A stretch of DNA of 64,000 nucleotides from the NCBI GenBank assembly GCA_016110215.1, contig JADWQD010000006.1:806001-870000 (forward strand). Reading direction: 5' to 3'. Of this stretch, positions 46,201-56,268 are shown one piece after another. The stretch is from Capronia americana. Taxonomy: Eukaryota > Ascomycota > Eurotiomycetes > Chaetothyriales > Herpotrichiellaceae. The notes under the pieces were generated by a model. That model saw nothing but the letters and a program-made list of their open reading frames with translations. It was not told the origin of the DNA and ran no database searches. The position numbers and the translations under genes were made by a program. How positions within the stretch are numbered: the first letter of the stretch is position 1; each line of letters opens with the position of its first letter.

Positions 46201-46302
46201 CTTCTATCCTCCCTTCTTAGGAGATTCCTAGCTAGTAGCTAGACTACTTATAGTCGTTTATAGTTATCCGTAACTATACACTATTCTTTATTAAAGAACT
46301 TC

Positions 46303-46314
46303 ATAAATATACTC
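46303..46314. other. LINE target-site duplication, right copy
   Basis: ATAAATATACTC; identical to the left copy apart from one G/A transition. Confidence 0.85.
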
Positions 46315-46969
46315 TTAAGAATAAATATCCTTAGACTATATAAATATAATATTCTACTTACTTAAAAAAGACTTTAGATTAAGTTATATAAAGGAATATT
46401 AATCCTAATTAAAGTTAAGTAGAGAGTAGGTAATTAAATTAAAAGAGTATTACTTACCTAATAATAGACGATTATACTAGCGAATTTAAAGGTTATAATA
46501 CTTATTACTATAAAAGGATAGGTACTCCCTAAAGATAAAGATTTCCTATTTAAACCGGAAAATATTAAAATAGGAATTAAAGGTGGCTTTTCGGCGGTAG
46601 TAGTAGATATATAAATAACCTATATTAAAGTATAGAATATAATAAAACACCCTATTATAATTAGTTAAAGATAGTAATTAAGTAAGATTATAGACTTTAA
46701 TATAGAAGAATATTTTATAGTAAATATAGAACCTAAGATTAAAAAATTAAAACTATTTACTATAGAATAAAAGAAAGTAATATTTCACTTTAGCCTCTAG
46801 ATAATAGCTATATTTATAAGCGACTTAAGGATATCTATAAGATAATCGGGTATTACACCTAAAGGTGATTTACCGGAAGTCTCGCTCTTAAATAGGGTTA
46901 TAATTTACAGCGGAAACTTAGCGGTAACGGAATTTAAACCGATTATCGATAAATTCGCGACGCTATTTA

Positions 46970-48480
46970 TAAAACCTACGGAACCGGTAAACGTCCCGGA
47001 ATCAAAATAGCTATTAATACTAATTAAGCTAGACGCGGTAGTTAAACCGGCGAAATACTACCTAATTAATAAACGGGATTATAATATTATTAATAAAATA
47101 TTTAATAACCTTATAGATAAAGGTAAAATAAATTATACTAGTAAACTAACTCTATTTAGCTAGCTATATTTTATAGTATAGAGAATAATAGGCGGGAAGC
47201 TTAAGTTAAGAGTTATAATAAATATTAGAGGCCTAAATATAATAGTAAAACTTAATTTATACTTATTACTATTATAGTCTAATATTATAGTGAAAGTCGC
47301 TAGTTATAAATATATTATAATAGTAGATATAGTATTATTCTTCTACTAATAGAGAGTTAAACTAAAAGATAAATAAAAGCTTATTATTATCTTCTATAGA
47401 GGATAAGAATAGTTTAATATTATTATTATAGAATATAAGAATTCTATATAGTATATTTAAAGATAAATAAATAATTTATTATAGAATATAAGGATATTTA
47501 TAAGCGCCTATATTAATAATATAGTTATCTTCTTAAAAATACTAAATAAATATAAAAAATATCTTTATTTAGTATTTAATTAATTTAAGTAAAAATAAAT
47601 ATACCTTAACCTAAAGAAGTTATTTATAGGATACTCTTCCGTTATCCTATTAGGATAGAGAGTAGACGCCCTCAGCTTAATAATAGATAAAGAAAAGATT
47701 AAAGCTATTTAGAAGCTTAAATTCCTAAGAATAATAGTAAAGTTAAAGTATTATCTAGAACTAATAAGCTATTTAAGATAGTATATTAAAAAATATTTCT
47801 AGAAAGTAGAGCCGTTATAAAAGCGGAAGATAAAGCTCCTAAAAGAAGCCTTAATAGCCGAATTAATATAGAAACGCTATATATTAAATAAAAGACTAAT
47901 AGAAGCTATAAAAAAGGAAGTAGAAGTATTTTATTAGATATAGAATATATTTAGAGAACCTTACTTTTTAGCCTACTTTAATTTAATAAAGAATCTCTAT
48001 ATTAATTTAGACGCTTCTAGAGAAGGTTTTAATATAATAGCCTACTATATAGAAGATTAGAATTTAAATAATATAACGCCGATCCCTTACTTTAAGATTA
48101 AGCTAATCCTCTTCCTATTTAAACTATTAACACTAGTAAAAAAGAAATACGGCGCGACGGAATTAGAGATAGTATACCTTATTTAAGTAGTCCGGAGAAT
48201 AAGATATATAATTAAGGCCGCCCTAAAAACGGTTATTTTTATAGACTACGCGGTAAATATATAGATTACTAAGTAAACTTTATTAAAGACCTTAGATATT
48301 AATAAGCTTAATACTTAATTAGTTAGAGCTTTATAATACCTATTATAATTTAAGCTAGACTTAAGATAAAAACTAGGAAAGTTATATCTAGTTCTAAATA
48401 TATTATTAAGGTTACCTATAAATATAGAGTAACCTATTAATTTAGAGTAAGTAGTACTTAACTTTTATAACTATATTCTT
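46970..48480 (+). pseudogene. Decayed reverse transcriptase and RNase H of the gypsy element
   Basis: RT begins about 47,045 (VKPAKYYLINKRDYN) and has the gypsy block ending KYIIIVDIVLFFY near 47,340. The catalytic box at 47,506-47,532 reads AYINNIVIF, where Y-x-D-D is required, so both Asp codons became Asn by G-to-A change. RNase H follows with YINLDASREGF near 48,000-48,020, keeping its first Asp, and KKYGATELEIVYL near 48,140. Numerous Trp, Gln and Arg positions are stops. Confidence 0.88.
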
Positions 48481-49134
48481 TAGGGTACTATTATCGCCCT
48501 AGCGCCCGAATTATAATAATAAATTATCTCCGGATATAAAATAGACCCCCTTTAGCGAAAAGTCCGTTAGATCCTTAAAAAAGACGGTATAATTATCGGA
48601 TTTTTCACCGGTACCGGATTTATCCTTTATAATAGCCTAATCTATATTAAATAGGATTAGTAAGAACGCCTCTATATCTTAAGAAGCTATAACAGTATAA
48701 TCTACTATAATATATATAATAAGTAAGTCTACTAGGGCTTCTAGAGAAGTTATAATAAGCTTAAGGATATAGTTTATATTAGAGGACTAGTAAAGCGTCT
48801 AAAGAAATATATTAACCTATACCTAATTTATATAATCTACTAGATTAAGAGGTATAAGCTATATAGATAAATAGTTTTAATTAAATTACTATTAATCTTA
48901 TTTAATATAATAATATTAGACTTTATTACTATATTATTAAAAGTTAAGAATAAAGATACTCTCCTATTAATAATAAATAAGTATATAAAACGCGTTTTAC
49001 TAATTATAGAAATTAAAATAGATAATATAAAAAAGTAGAGAGTAGTACTTATTAACGACTTAAAAGGGTATAATTAGGGATTACCGCGCGCTATAGTATC
49101 CGATAGAGACCTAAAATTTATAAGTAAAATATAG

Positions 49135-49139
49135 AAAGG
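49135..49139. other. Target-site duplication of inner LTR element, left copy (AAAGG)
   Basis: AAAGG before the left inner LTR; the right copy at 51,039-51,043 is AAAGA, one G-to-A transition. Confidence 0.85.
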
Positions 49140-49306
49140 TATTATAAATAGGGGTATACTAAAACCTTAGGGGTTATCTATATATAGCGCGCGGGCTGTA
49201 TATATCTCCTCTTTAACTCTCTCTAGCTTTTAAGTTAAGTTACTATATATCTATAGATAGACTATATATCTCTTAATTAAACTACTATTAATCTCCGTTC
49301 TTAATA
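49140..49306 (+). repeat. Left LTR of the inner element (167 bp)
   Basis: Begins TATTATAAATA and ends TTAATA, i.e. TG..CA ends changed to TA..TA. Ungapped alignment with the right copy gives 19 differences, all transitions. Confidence 0.92.
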
Positions 49307-49449
49307 TTCTTAAAAGCTAACCCCCGTCTCCGGTCCCTTCCTTCCCCTAACTAAATAAACCTCCCTCGAGTTATACACGACGCGCCGCCGCGATAGCACT
49401 AAATCGACGATAATCGACCCGGGTAAGCGGAGAGCTAGAATTAAAAGGC

Positions 49450-50170
49450 GAAGGGCCTAAGACTATCGAGCAGCGGTACGCACGCTTATAGGCTGCGTTA
49501 CGTGAGCGTTAATAGCTTTAAGAGATTAAAGAGATAGAGTGAGAGCTAGTAGGAGGGTCGCTAGCGAGTAGCGAGATCTTTAGCATCTTAAGTAATATAA
49601 GTAAGAGGCCTACCTTATAGGACCTTATAGTATAATATTATCGCGCCTTCCTACCGCCGCTATATAAAGGCATCTCGCTTAAGGAGTTATAAGACTTCCT
49701 CCTTAGTTATAAGGTCTACTTTAGCGCGGTAGGGGAGTATAATAAATATATATAAGTTATAGTTATAGCGTTATACTTATAGAAGAATACTCTATAATAA
49801 TAAAGCCGACTTAATACCGGATAGCCTATCTTATAGAACGCGTTTAAGTATACTTTATAAGATATAGTCTAGAACCTTATAAATTATATAGTAATTATAT
49901 CCCTAAAGCTAAAAGAGCTATAATAGAGTAGTCTATCGGTATAGATACTAGTAATAGCGATAAAAGAGCTTAAGGATAAGATCTCTATCCTTATAGATAA
50001 GGAATAAAAGGCCTAGATACTTCTTAACTATCTAGAACTAGAGCTATATATAGTAGTCCTCCGTAAGGAGTGTATAATTTATATATAACTATAGATATAG
50101 GCCGCTATATAGAGGCTATAAGAACTAAGTATAGTATAAATACTAAATATAACTAAAGAATAGAGAGCTA
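49450..50170 (+). pseudogene. Decayed gag of the inner LTR element
   Basis: One plus frame, apart from stops at mutated Gln, Trp and Arg codons, reads like a retrotransposon gag. A typical block is KELxDFLLSYKVYFSAVGE near 49,700, followed by helical gag-like sequence to about 50,170. Part of this stretch is visibly less AT-rich than the rest of the island. Confidence 0.65.
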
Positions 50171-50871
50171 TAAGTAAATAGTATATAACTTCTATATAAG
50201 GGGGCGGTAAAAGGTATATAAGGGAGCGTATACTAATAAAGGATATAGTCTATTTCCGGTATAAATAAAAGGGCTATATTATAAAGAAGTACTTAGTTAC
50301 TAAGATATAGTAGACTCTATAAGGTATTATATATAAGGTATATTTAAGTTATAGATAAGTAACGCTATATAAAGGCTTTTTAAGAACCCTTTAGATAATA
50401 ATATAGTTAGGTAGTCTACTAAAGGTATTTAATATTTATAAAGCCCTATAATTTAGCTAGTATATACTTATTATAGTATACTCTAAAGGGCTATAGATTT
50501 AGTATATACTAGAAGATATATATTAAATAGGGCTAGAGGCGCGAATAAGATATATATAATAAGTAGGCTTATAAATTATAACTAGGGCTATAGATTTAGT
50601 AAATACTTATTATATAAAGGGCGTATACTATAATAGATATATATTAAGCTATATTAGCGAGTTATATATAAGGAGCGGGCCTATTATATATATATAGAGC
50701 TATAGATTTAGTAAATATCTATAGTATAATAGAGTATATACTACTTAAGCTATATATACTTAGCTAGTTTATAATAAATATAAAGACTATAAAAGTTATA
50801 TATAAGTTAGTTATAAGCTAATTAAGAGTTAGTTATATATTAAGGATAATATATCTAGAAGAGGGGATAAT

Positions 50872-51038
50872 TATTATAAATAAAGATATATTAAGACCTT
50901 AAGGGTTATCTATATATAGCGCGCGGGCTATATATATCTTCTCTTTAACTCTCTCTAGCTTTTAAGTTAAGTCGCTATATACTTATAGATAGGCTATATA
51001 TCTCTTAATTAAACTATTATTAACCTCTATTTCTAATA
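50872..51038 (+). repeat. Right LTR of the inner element (167 bp)
   Basis: Same length as the left copy, no gaps; starts immediately after the purine tract. Confidence 0.92.
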
Positions 51039-52299
51039 AAAGAAGTATTTAACTAAATAGAAACTAAAATTCTAGTGATAATAGTATAGTACTTATAAGT
51101 AAATAGCTAGTCGGAATATATAAATTAAATAATTAAAATCACTATCTATATAATAATAGCCGAAAACCTAGAAATAAACTAGAAAGTATAACTATTAATA
51201 ATATAAATAATTCTAAATAATATAAAATTAAAGATAACCGGCTTTACCCTAACGGAATTAATATATAGTTATAAAGTAAGAGATATAATACTAGACGAAA
51301 TAAACTAAATACTAAACTAGTCGAAAGACTACACTAAATTTTAGTAATAAACCCGAGATAATATTACCCTAGTAAATACTCTATTAAAATAGACCTATAA
51401 CTTAAAATATAAATAGCTTAATATAAAACTAGGTTAAAAGGTTTTCCTAAGACTATATTAGGGCTATATACTAATAGAAGCCGGAATAATAAAGAAATTC
51501 TAGAAGTTAGGAGTCTAGTAAGTTAGACTATTCTAAATATACTAAAGAATCGGAAGAAACACTTATAAACTCGAGATAGGAGACGGGGAAGGTTAGCTAC
51601 TACTTAATTAGCGAATCTATTTAGTTATCTTAATATAATAGCTAGAACTAGCCCTAAGCGAGACTAATAAGTAGAGAAGAGTCTAGCTAATAAACCTACT
51701 CCTAGCGGAAAATAATAAGTATAAGATTAAGTAAATTCTTAAGAAATATATCTAAAATAGTAACCTAAAGTATTAGATAAGATAAAAAGGTTTTAAAGTA
51801 AAGTATAATAAATAGTACTATATAGACCTATTAGAAAATATAAGATACCTTATTAATAAATTTAAGAGCGCGCTATAAGAAACTAAAGCTATAGCTAGTA
51901 GGCTATTATAGTAATAGAGGGGATAAAAGCTAACGCGGAAAGCGCGCGGTAAAGACTAAATAGCTTAAAGAGATATATTATTAATAGTAGAAATATAGAA
52001 GTATAAATAAGCTATAATAAATCTAAAAGTAAAAGGAAAGTAAGAAAAATATAAAAAGATTATTTATTTATATTTAACTACTTTACTATTAGGAGTAATA
52101 GGCTTAGTATAAATAGATATTTATTTTCTTAAAGTATATCGCTTAGTAGTATCTTCTATATTTTATTTTTATTATAATAATAGCTTTAGCTATAGTAGTG
52201 ATACTATAAATAAGATTAGTAAAATAGACCTTAGTCTAGTAATATAGTATATTAAGGAAAGCTAAAAGAAAGATAGTAACTTTAACTATAAAGACCTTA

Positions 52300-53620
52300 A
52301 CTTCCTTTACTAATACTTAATAGACTTTAGTATTCTCTTAAATAAGATAAAGAAAAAGCTAAACTAAACGGAATTTAAAAAGAAAATAAGAGTAATTAAG
52401 TCTACTAATATTTATATATTAGAAGAGGATAATAAAACTAAAGCCACCTAATTAGAACTTAAGAAACGAAAAATTATAAAGAGATAAAAGCCTAACTAGG
52501 AAGAGAAGAAACTATAAAGCACTATAGTTAGAAGTAGTACTAAGATATAATTAAAATTTAAATACCTTCTACTCCTAGTCTTTAATAATAAAGAGGAAAG
52601 CGACTTTAATAAAAGCGAGATTCCGTATAGAACTCTACTTAATAACCCGGAACTAAAATAAATAATTACTAATATACTAAGCGCGGAAGGTATTATCTAG
52701 TATATTTATAACTATATAGTAAGAGGCGAAAAGATAACTCTTAAGAAAGGCTATAGAAGCGGCGATTTAAATACCCTATTCTATATTAAATTTAATAAAA
52801 TTAAGATTCTTTAGTTACTATTTATTAAACTGTATATAGAGTCCGATATAAAATTTACCGCCTAGCTTTTTAGAGAGATATATAAATAGGGTATTTAGAT
52901 ACTCTAGAAGAATATAAAGAACTAGTTATTAAATAGAGATCTTAGATATATTTATAAATTTATAAATAAATTAAAGTATAAGATATAGTAATTTATCTAT
53001 AAATATAACCTTAATATAAAAGAAGTATTTACTAAATTAATAGTATATATAAATAAAATTAAATAGGTAAGTAATAAAGTATAGATACTATTTAATAATT
53101 AGCTAAAAAAGCTTAAGACTATATCTATAGAATAAAGCTTTATACTAATAAAGATAATATAACTATAGCTATCCGGCTAATTCCGTTTTATTATAGACAC
53201 TCTAAGAATAGCGATTAAGGTGCGGAGAGACTTATTAAGCGGAATATTCTAGGGACTATATATTAGCGACCACTATATAAACCTTTTCGGGATTTATAAA
53301 ATTTAAGACGACGGAAACCGGGTAGAGTATATAATAGCGACGGAAATAGTTAAAGGCTTAATATATTAATAAATAGAGAAACTAAATAGCTAGGACTTTA
53401 ATTTACCGGAATAATTCTATAGACACCTTAATATTCTATATAAAACGGCCCCGGCGAAGGCGGAATAGATACTAAAGGAACCGAAATAGAGTACGCTAAA
53501 ACCTAAGGTATACGTAAGACGTAATTAACTAGTAGAGACCGTAGGAGGTAATCGAAAGGTAGAGGCCCCGAAAGGTAATCGACCGGCGGAGACGGTATCG
53601 TGAGGACACGAAGGACTCTT
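52300..53620 (+). pseudogene. Decayed coding region of unknown function between integrase and 3' LTR
   Basis: About 1.3 kb of plus-strand sequence lies after the integrase with the same RIP decay. In one frame, ignoring stops, it gives a coding-like text with charged and aromatic residues (for example NRVEYIIATEIVKGL near 53,300 and NLPE then FYRHLNILYKTAP near 53,400-53,450). I recognise no protease, chromodomain or envelope motif. Gypsy elements often end with the integrase, so this is an extra ORF or a further captured piece. Confidence 0.45.
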
Positions 53621-53637
53621 AAAGAAACCGGGGAGGT
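53621..53637 (+). other. Polypurine tract of the gypsy element
   Basis: AAAGAAACCGGGGAGGT directly before the 3' LTR, the position at which plus-strand synthesis is primed. It sets the element's orientation. Confidence 0.75.
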
Positions 53638-53778
53638 TGTTACGGAAGGTAATGACGAATGGGAGGAAGGCGCGTCCCGCTTGGGAATAGTCTCTCTCTT
53701 CTCTCTCTTAATCCTCAGATAACCCTCAATTAGCACTTAATACAATACTTACGGTTCATACCACCACCATTCCTCACA
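53638..53778 (+). repeat. 3' LTR of the gypsy element (141 bp)
   Basis: Begins TGTTACGG and ends CCTCACA. It keeps the original C or G at seven of the eleven sites that differ from the 5' LTR. Confidence 0.95.
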
Positions 53779-53783
53779 ACGCT
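53779..53783. other. Target-site duplication, right copy (ACGCT)
   Basis: ACGCT directly after the 3' LTR; identical to 36,613-36,617. Confidence 0.93.
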
Positions 53784-54113
53784 GACGAAATGAAAAGCTT
53801 CGGTAAATAACTTCACAGATCTATAGTCAACACTCCAGCCCGGATACTTCAGGCGAAGTGGATACCATACAGAGCGCAGTGACGGACAACGAATTCCTCC
53901 GTTACTGCAATCATTAGCCGGGCTGCGGATGGAGGTTTCCCCTGTCTACGACTTCGCTTCAAGTCACTAGATGCCAAATTCGGCGTACAATAGGGGCTTC
54001 TTAGTCTAGAGCATATCAATGCCCCGAGTCAGCCGCGGGAGACACGGCCTCAACATGGGGCTGTTTTGTGCCTTAGACCCCAGATTCGAAGTACTGTAGG
54101 CCATGGTATCGGC
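53784..54113. other. Right flank of the island, downstream of second HET gene
   Basis: About 330 bp of normal base composition. On the minus strand an open stretch from about 53,955 runs into the insertion point and continues, across the island, into the open frame at 36,600-36,408. No conserved domain seen. Confidence 0.4.
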
Positions 54114-56169
54114 TCAGACGAGTTCAACGACCTCCTCGTGGCAGCCAGCAAAGAAGTTCAGGTCCCTGATATTCGCCTGGCCAATTCTCACATATCGACC
54201 TCGACCGCCGCCATCGGGGTCTGGGATGATAAGCATAGCCGTGGAGCTGATCCTTTGAGGACCCGGATCCGGAACGACTGTGTCGCTTTCCCATGAATCT
54301 CTCCTGTTGTTCCCAGTCATCAACAACGCACTGAACGCGTGAGCGATGTGGTCGCCGGCAACATCAAACCACACCGACGCAACGCCGCTGTGTCTAGCCT
54401 CCGATGAATCTCTTTTCGCGTTGGCTAGAGCGTGGCCTCGAGGGACTTCGAACCACAAGTCGTGCCAGGGCGCGTCATCTTCGGCAGTGTCATGCGCGGT
54501 CGCATAGACATTATGCCTGATCCGTCCAGCGAGCTGCAACGAGGCCCCCGGTTCCACTCGGCCGAACGGGTTTGCAGGGTTTGCGGGCTTCGCTGCAACG
54601 GACACCACTCGCGCCACTCGCCGGTCAGAAGTACCGACCGAATTGTGAGAGGTCTTCCCAATAACGGAGGCCCAAGACCAAGTGGGGGCCACGTATTTGG
54701 AGGGCCGTTGTCGAAAAGACGGGAACTTCCACATCCCGGTCCAGAGCAGGTCGTCGAACAAGCGTGACTTCCACATTCCCGCAATATACGTGTCGTCGGT
54801 CAAAAGGGCGACGCGTTGCGCGATTGCAGATATGGCTGGGAATTTGTCCGTGACGACACTGAGATTCCGCTCGCTGTAGTCTGCGAGGATGCCGATCCAC
54901 TCGAGCATAATGTCGTTCTTCGTCTTCGCCGCATTCTCTGGACTGTTCGCTGGTGGAAACATGACTGAAAGGGTGAGTAGGCCGCCCGTTTCGGTCTTCT
55001 CAGGCTCGAACTCAGATGCGCAACGCTCCGCGCATTCCCAAAAGACGCCATGCTGTGTGAAATGGATCAGTCTGGTAGACAACAGTCTCTCTTGAAGGAC
55101 CCATGCTCGTTGCTGTAGAGCACTCTCGCCCACAGAGGCCACCCACTCTGGTGGCTCGGTTTTCACGTAGAGGGACGGAGCGTCTGTGTCCAAGAAGAGA
55201 GGGCAAGATCTCGGGCTGAGATCGAAGGGTGCCTTGTCTGGGAACAGGCCAATATCGGCATTCACGGCTCCCTGTGCTGCTATGGTGAAAATGGCATTGG
55301 CATAAATATAGCCCATAATTCCACTCTGGGTCTCCCAGTCTTGAAGTCCGAGCAGATCTCCTGGCCTGGGCTGTATGATGCACAGCGCATCCACCCACAA
55401 GTACCGCACTTTCATCTCTCGACAAAAGGCAATTGCATCTGTAAACGTCCTGGGGAGGTCTTGTAGCGAGATTGAATCCATTCGCCGCCGGATATTCAGA
55501 GATGTTGTGGTCGCGGCATGTGGTTGGTCACCCCACGAGTACGAGAGTGCAGCATAAGGGCCTTGAGCCTCGTCGAAGCGTACCAACCGAACGTCATCAT
55601 TGAGCTGCCCGGGTTGGACGTCCAACAGTCGGGCAGGCCGGGCAGGGCTAGTTGCTTGCTGGGCACTGTGGGCCTGACAGGTCTTGTGCTCGTGGTCGCA
55701 AACCTGCATCCATGCGTGTATCCTTTCGGTGTACGATGGTAGCTTTATCGAGTTGAGGACTGCAAAAGACAAAGCAGCTGAGCGCTGACCATCAGAGAAG
55801 CCGACATTACTCACCAGGTAGGTCAACCTCTGCAGGATCTTGAAGAACAGAATAGGCCAACCGTTTCTTGCTGGCCGTGCCGCGATACAGGACCTCTAAA
55901 CCCTGAATGACATGTCCATTGAAATTCTTACCCATATCGTACCAGCGCACAGCCAAGGGCTCGGATGACCTGGCAAGCTCAGCGTACCGCATCAGACGCT
56001 CATCTCGTCCCCATCGGAACTTTTGAATGTTCCAAAACAGGACCGTGCAGAGCTCACATCCTGATCTCGCGGATGCCTCGAACGCAGCAAAACCGTCGTG
56101 GAAGGGCACCGGCTCGCCATCGCATTTGAGTTTATCCCTAGACAGCTCGATGCATTTTTGACATCGCAT
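54114..56169 (-). CDS. HET-domain protein with N-terminal Cys-rich region
   Basis: Two exons, 56,169-55,815 and 55,759-54,114, give 666 residues. The N-terminus has a CxxC pair (MRCQKCIELSRDKLKC) and a second pair (GCELC), a layout common in fungal HET proteins. The HET domain starts near residue 187 (YAALSYSWGD), with RYLWVDALCIIQ (about 237-248), and MGYIYANAIFTIAAQGA near 267-283. RAWVLQERLLSTRLIHFT and FWEC follow, as in the classical tol/het-6 type. The C-terminal part includes ISAIAQRV and TWSWASV, also usual in this subfamily. A role in vegetative incompatibility or immunity-like cell death is inferred from family only. It is the nearest gene to the right edge of the transposon island. 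Confidence 0.93.
55760..55814 (-). other. Intron of the second HET gene
   Basis: A 55 bp intron, donor GTGAGT and acceptor TTTTGCAG on the coding strand. Removal joins VDLP to VLNSIKLPSYTERI in frame; total coding length becomes 2001 nt. Confidence 0.88.
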
Positions 56170-56268
56170 CGCGGATGGCGTGACGCGCTGTGTGTATAGA
56201 GGGAGTCTTCAGCAATGTCCTTTGCAAGGCTGGCCTAGGCGGGACCTACGCATTCCACGGTTAGAAGC

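Larger units (their letters stand above)
39591..46302 (-). mobile_element. Decayed LINE (non-LTR retrotransposon) nested in the gypsy protease
   Basis: A 6.7 kb insertion in minus orientation: a 13-base poly-T at 39,591-39,603 is its poly(A) tail, and a 12 bp target duplication encloses it. On the minus strand at about 42,664-42,693 the reading GFIDNIYI is an RT catalytic block (F-x-D-D in non-LTR elements) with the second Asp changed to Asn. Upstream of it is a block resembling the LINE motif in which P-Q-G-S precedes an ILF run. Length allows ORF1 and ORF2 with endonuclease and RT. Tad1-like ancestry is common in ascomycetes but is only a guess here. All frames are stopped. Confidence 0.85.
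39320..46500 (+). pseudogene. Decayed retropepsin (protease) domain of the gypsy element, split by the LINE
   Basis: The active-site block reads INSG at about 39,348-39,359, where D-S/T-G is required; Asp to Asn equals one G-to-A change. The frame ends KVNIL at 39,590 and resumes LRINILRLYKYNILL from 46,315 once the LINE and one target copy are removed, which shows the LINE interrupted this domain. Coordinates include the intervening LINE. Confidence 0.75.
49140..51038 (+). mobile_element. Non-autonomous, gag-only LTR element (1.9 kb) nested in the gypsy integrase
   Basis: Two LTRs of exactly 167 bp bound a 1,565 bp interior. The duplication AAAGG/AAAGA flanks it, and a purine tract AGAAGAGGGGATAAT (50,857-50,871) touches the right LTR, so orientation is plus. 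The interior is too short for pol. It carries a broken gag-like frame (about 49,450-50,170) and, further on, three copies of CTATAGATTT at 50,491, 50,588 and 50,700 in a repeated context that could be degraded zinc knuckles. It is a gag-bearing but pol-less element, probably mobilised in trans. The superfamily is not assigned. Confidence 0.88.
48540..51990 (+). pseudogene. Decayed integrase of the gypsy element, split by a nested LTR element
   Basis: An H-H-C-C zinc-finger-like region lies at about 48,700-48,860. The first catalytic Asp is in LDFITIL near 48,918, and the second in VSDRDLKF (Asp at 49,102-49,104). The frame breaks at 49,139 where the small LTR element begins. It resumes at 51,044, and the third catalytic region follows in a block ending SEYIN near 51,110-51,125. 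A C-terminal part continues to about 51,990. Coordinates include the inserted element. Confidence 0.83.
36618..53778 (+). mobile_element. RIP-degraded Ty3/gypsy LTR retrotransposon carrying three nested insertions
   Basis: Bounded by 141 bp LTRs beginning TGT and ending ACA (ATA in the left copy) and by a 5 bp target duplication. Orientation is plus: decayed gag, protease, reverse transcriptase, RNase H and integrase follow in that order, and a polypurine tract (53,621-53,637) touches the 3' LTR. This order, with integrase after RNase H, defines the Ty3/gypsy group. Removing the nested MITE, LINE and small LTR element with one copy of each duplication leaves about 8.2 kb. Every frame is broken by TAA and TAG codons. 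The interior is strongly TA-rich, in sharp contrast to both flanks. Catalytic Asp codons are changed to Asn in protease and RT. This fits repeat-induced point mutation; no open frame of useful length survives. Confidence 0.93.

Noticed and set aside
49130..51060. A longer target duplication (about 20 bp) around the inner LTR element
   Set aside because: The apparent similarity is explained by the LTR starting at 49,140; a 5 bp duplication (AAAGG/AAAGA) and equal 167 bp LTRs fit better and restore the integrase frame.
36760..53637. Mitochondrial DNA insertion as the cause of the AT-rich block
   Set aside because: Recognisable gypsy and LINE domains, LTRs and target duplications explain it; no rRNA, tRNA or respiratory gene was seen.
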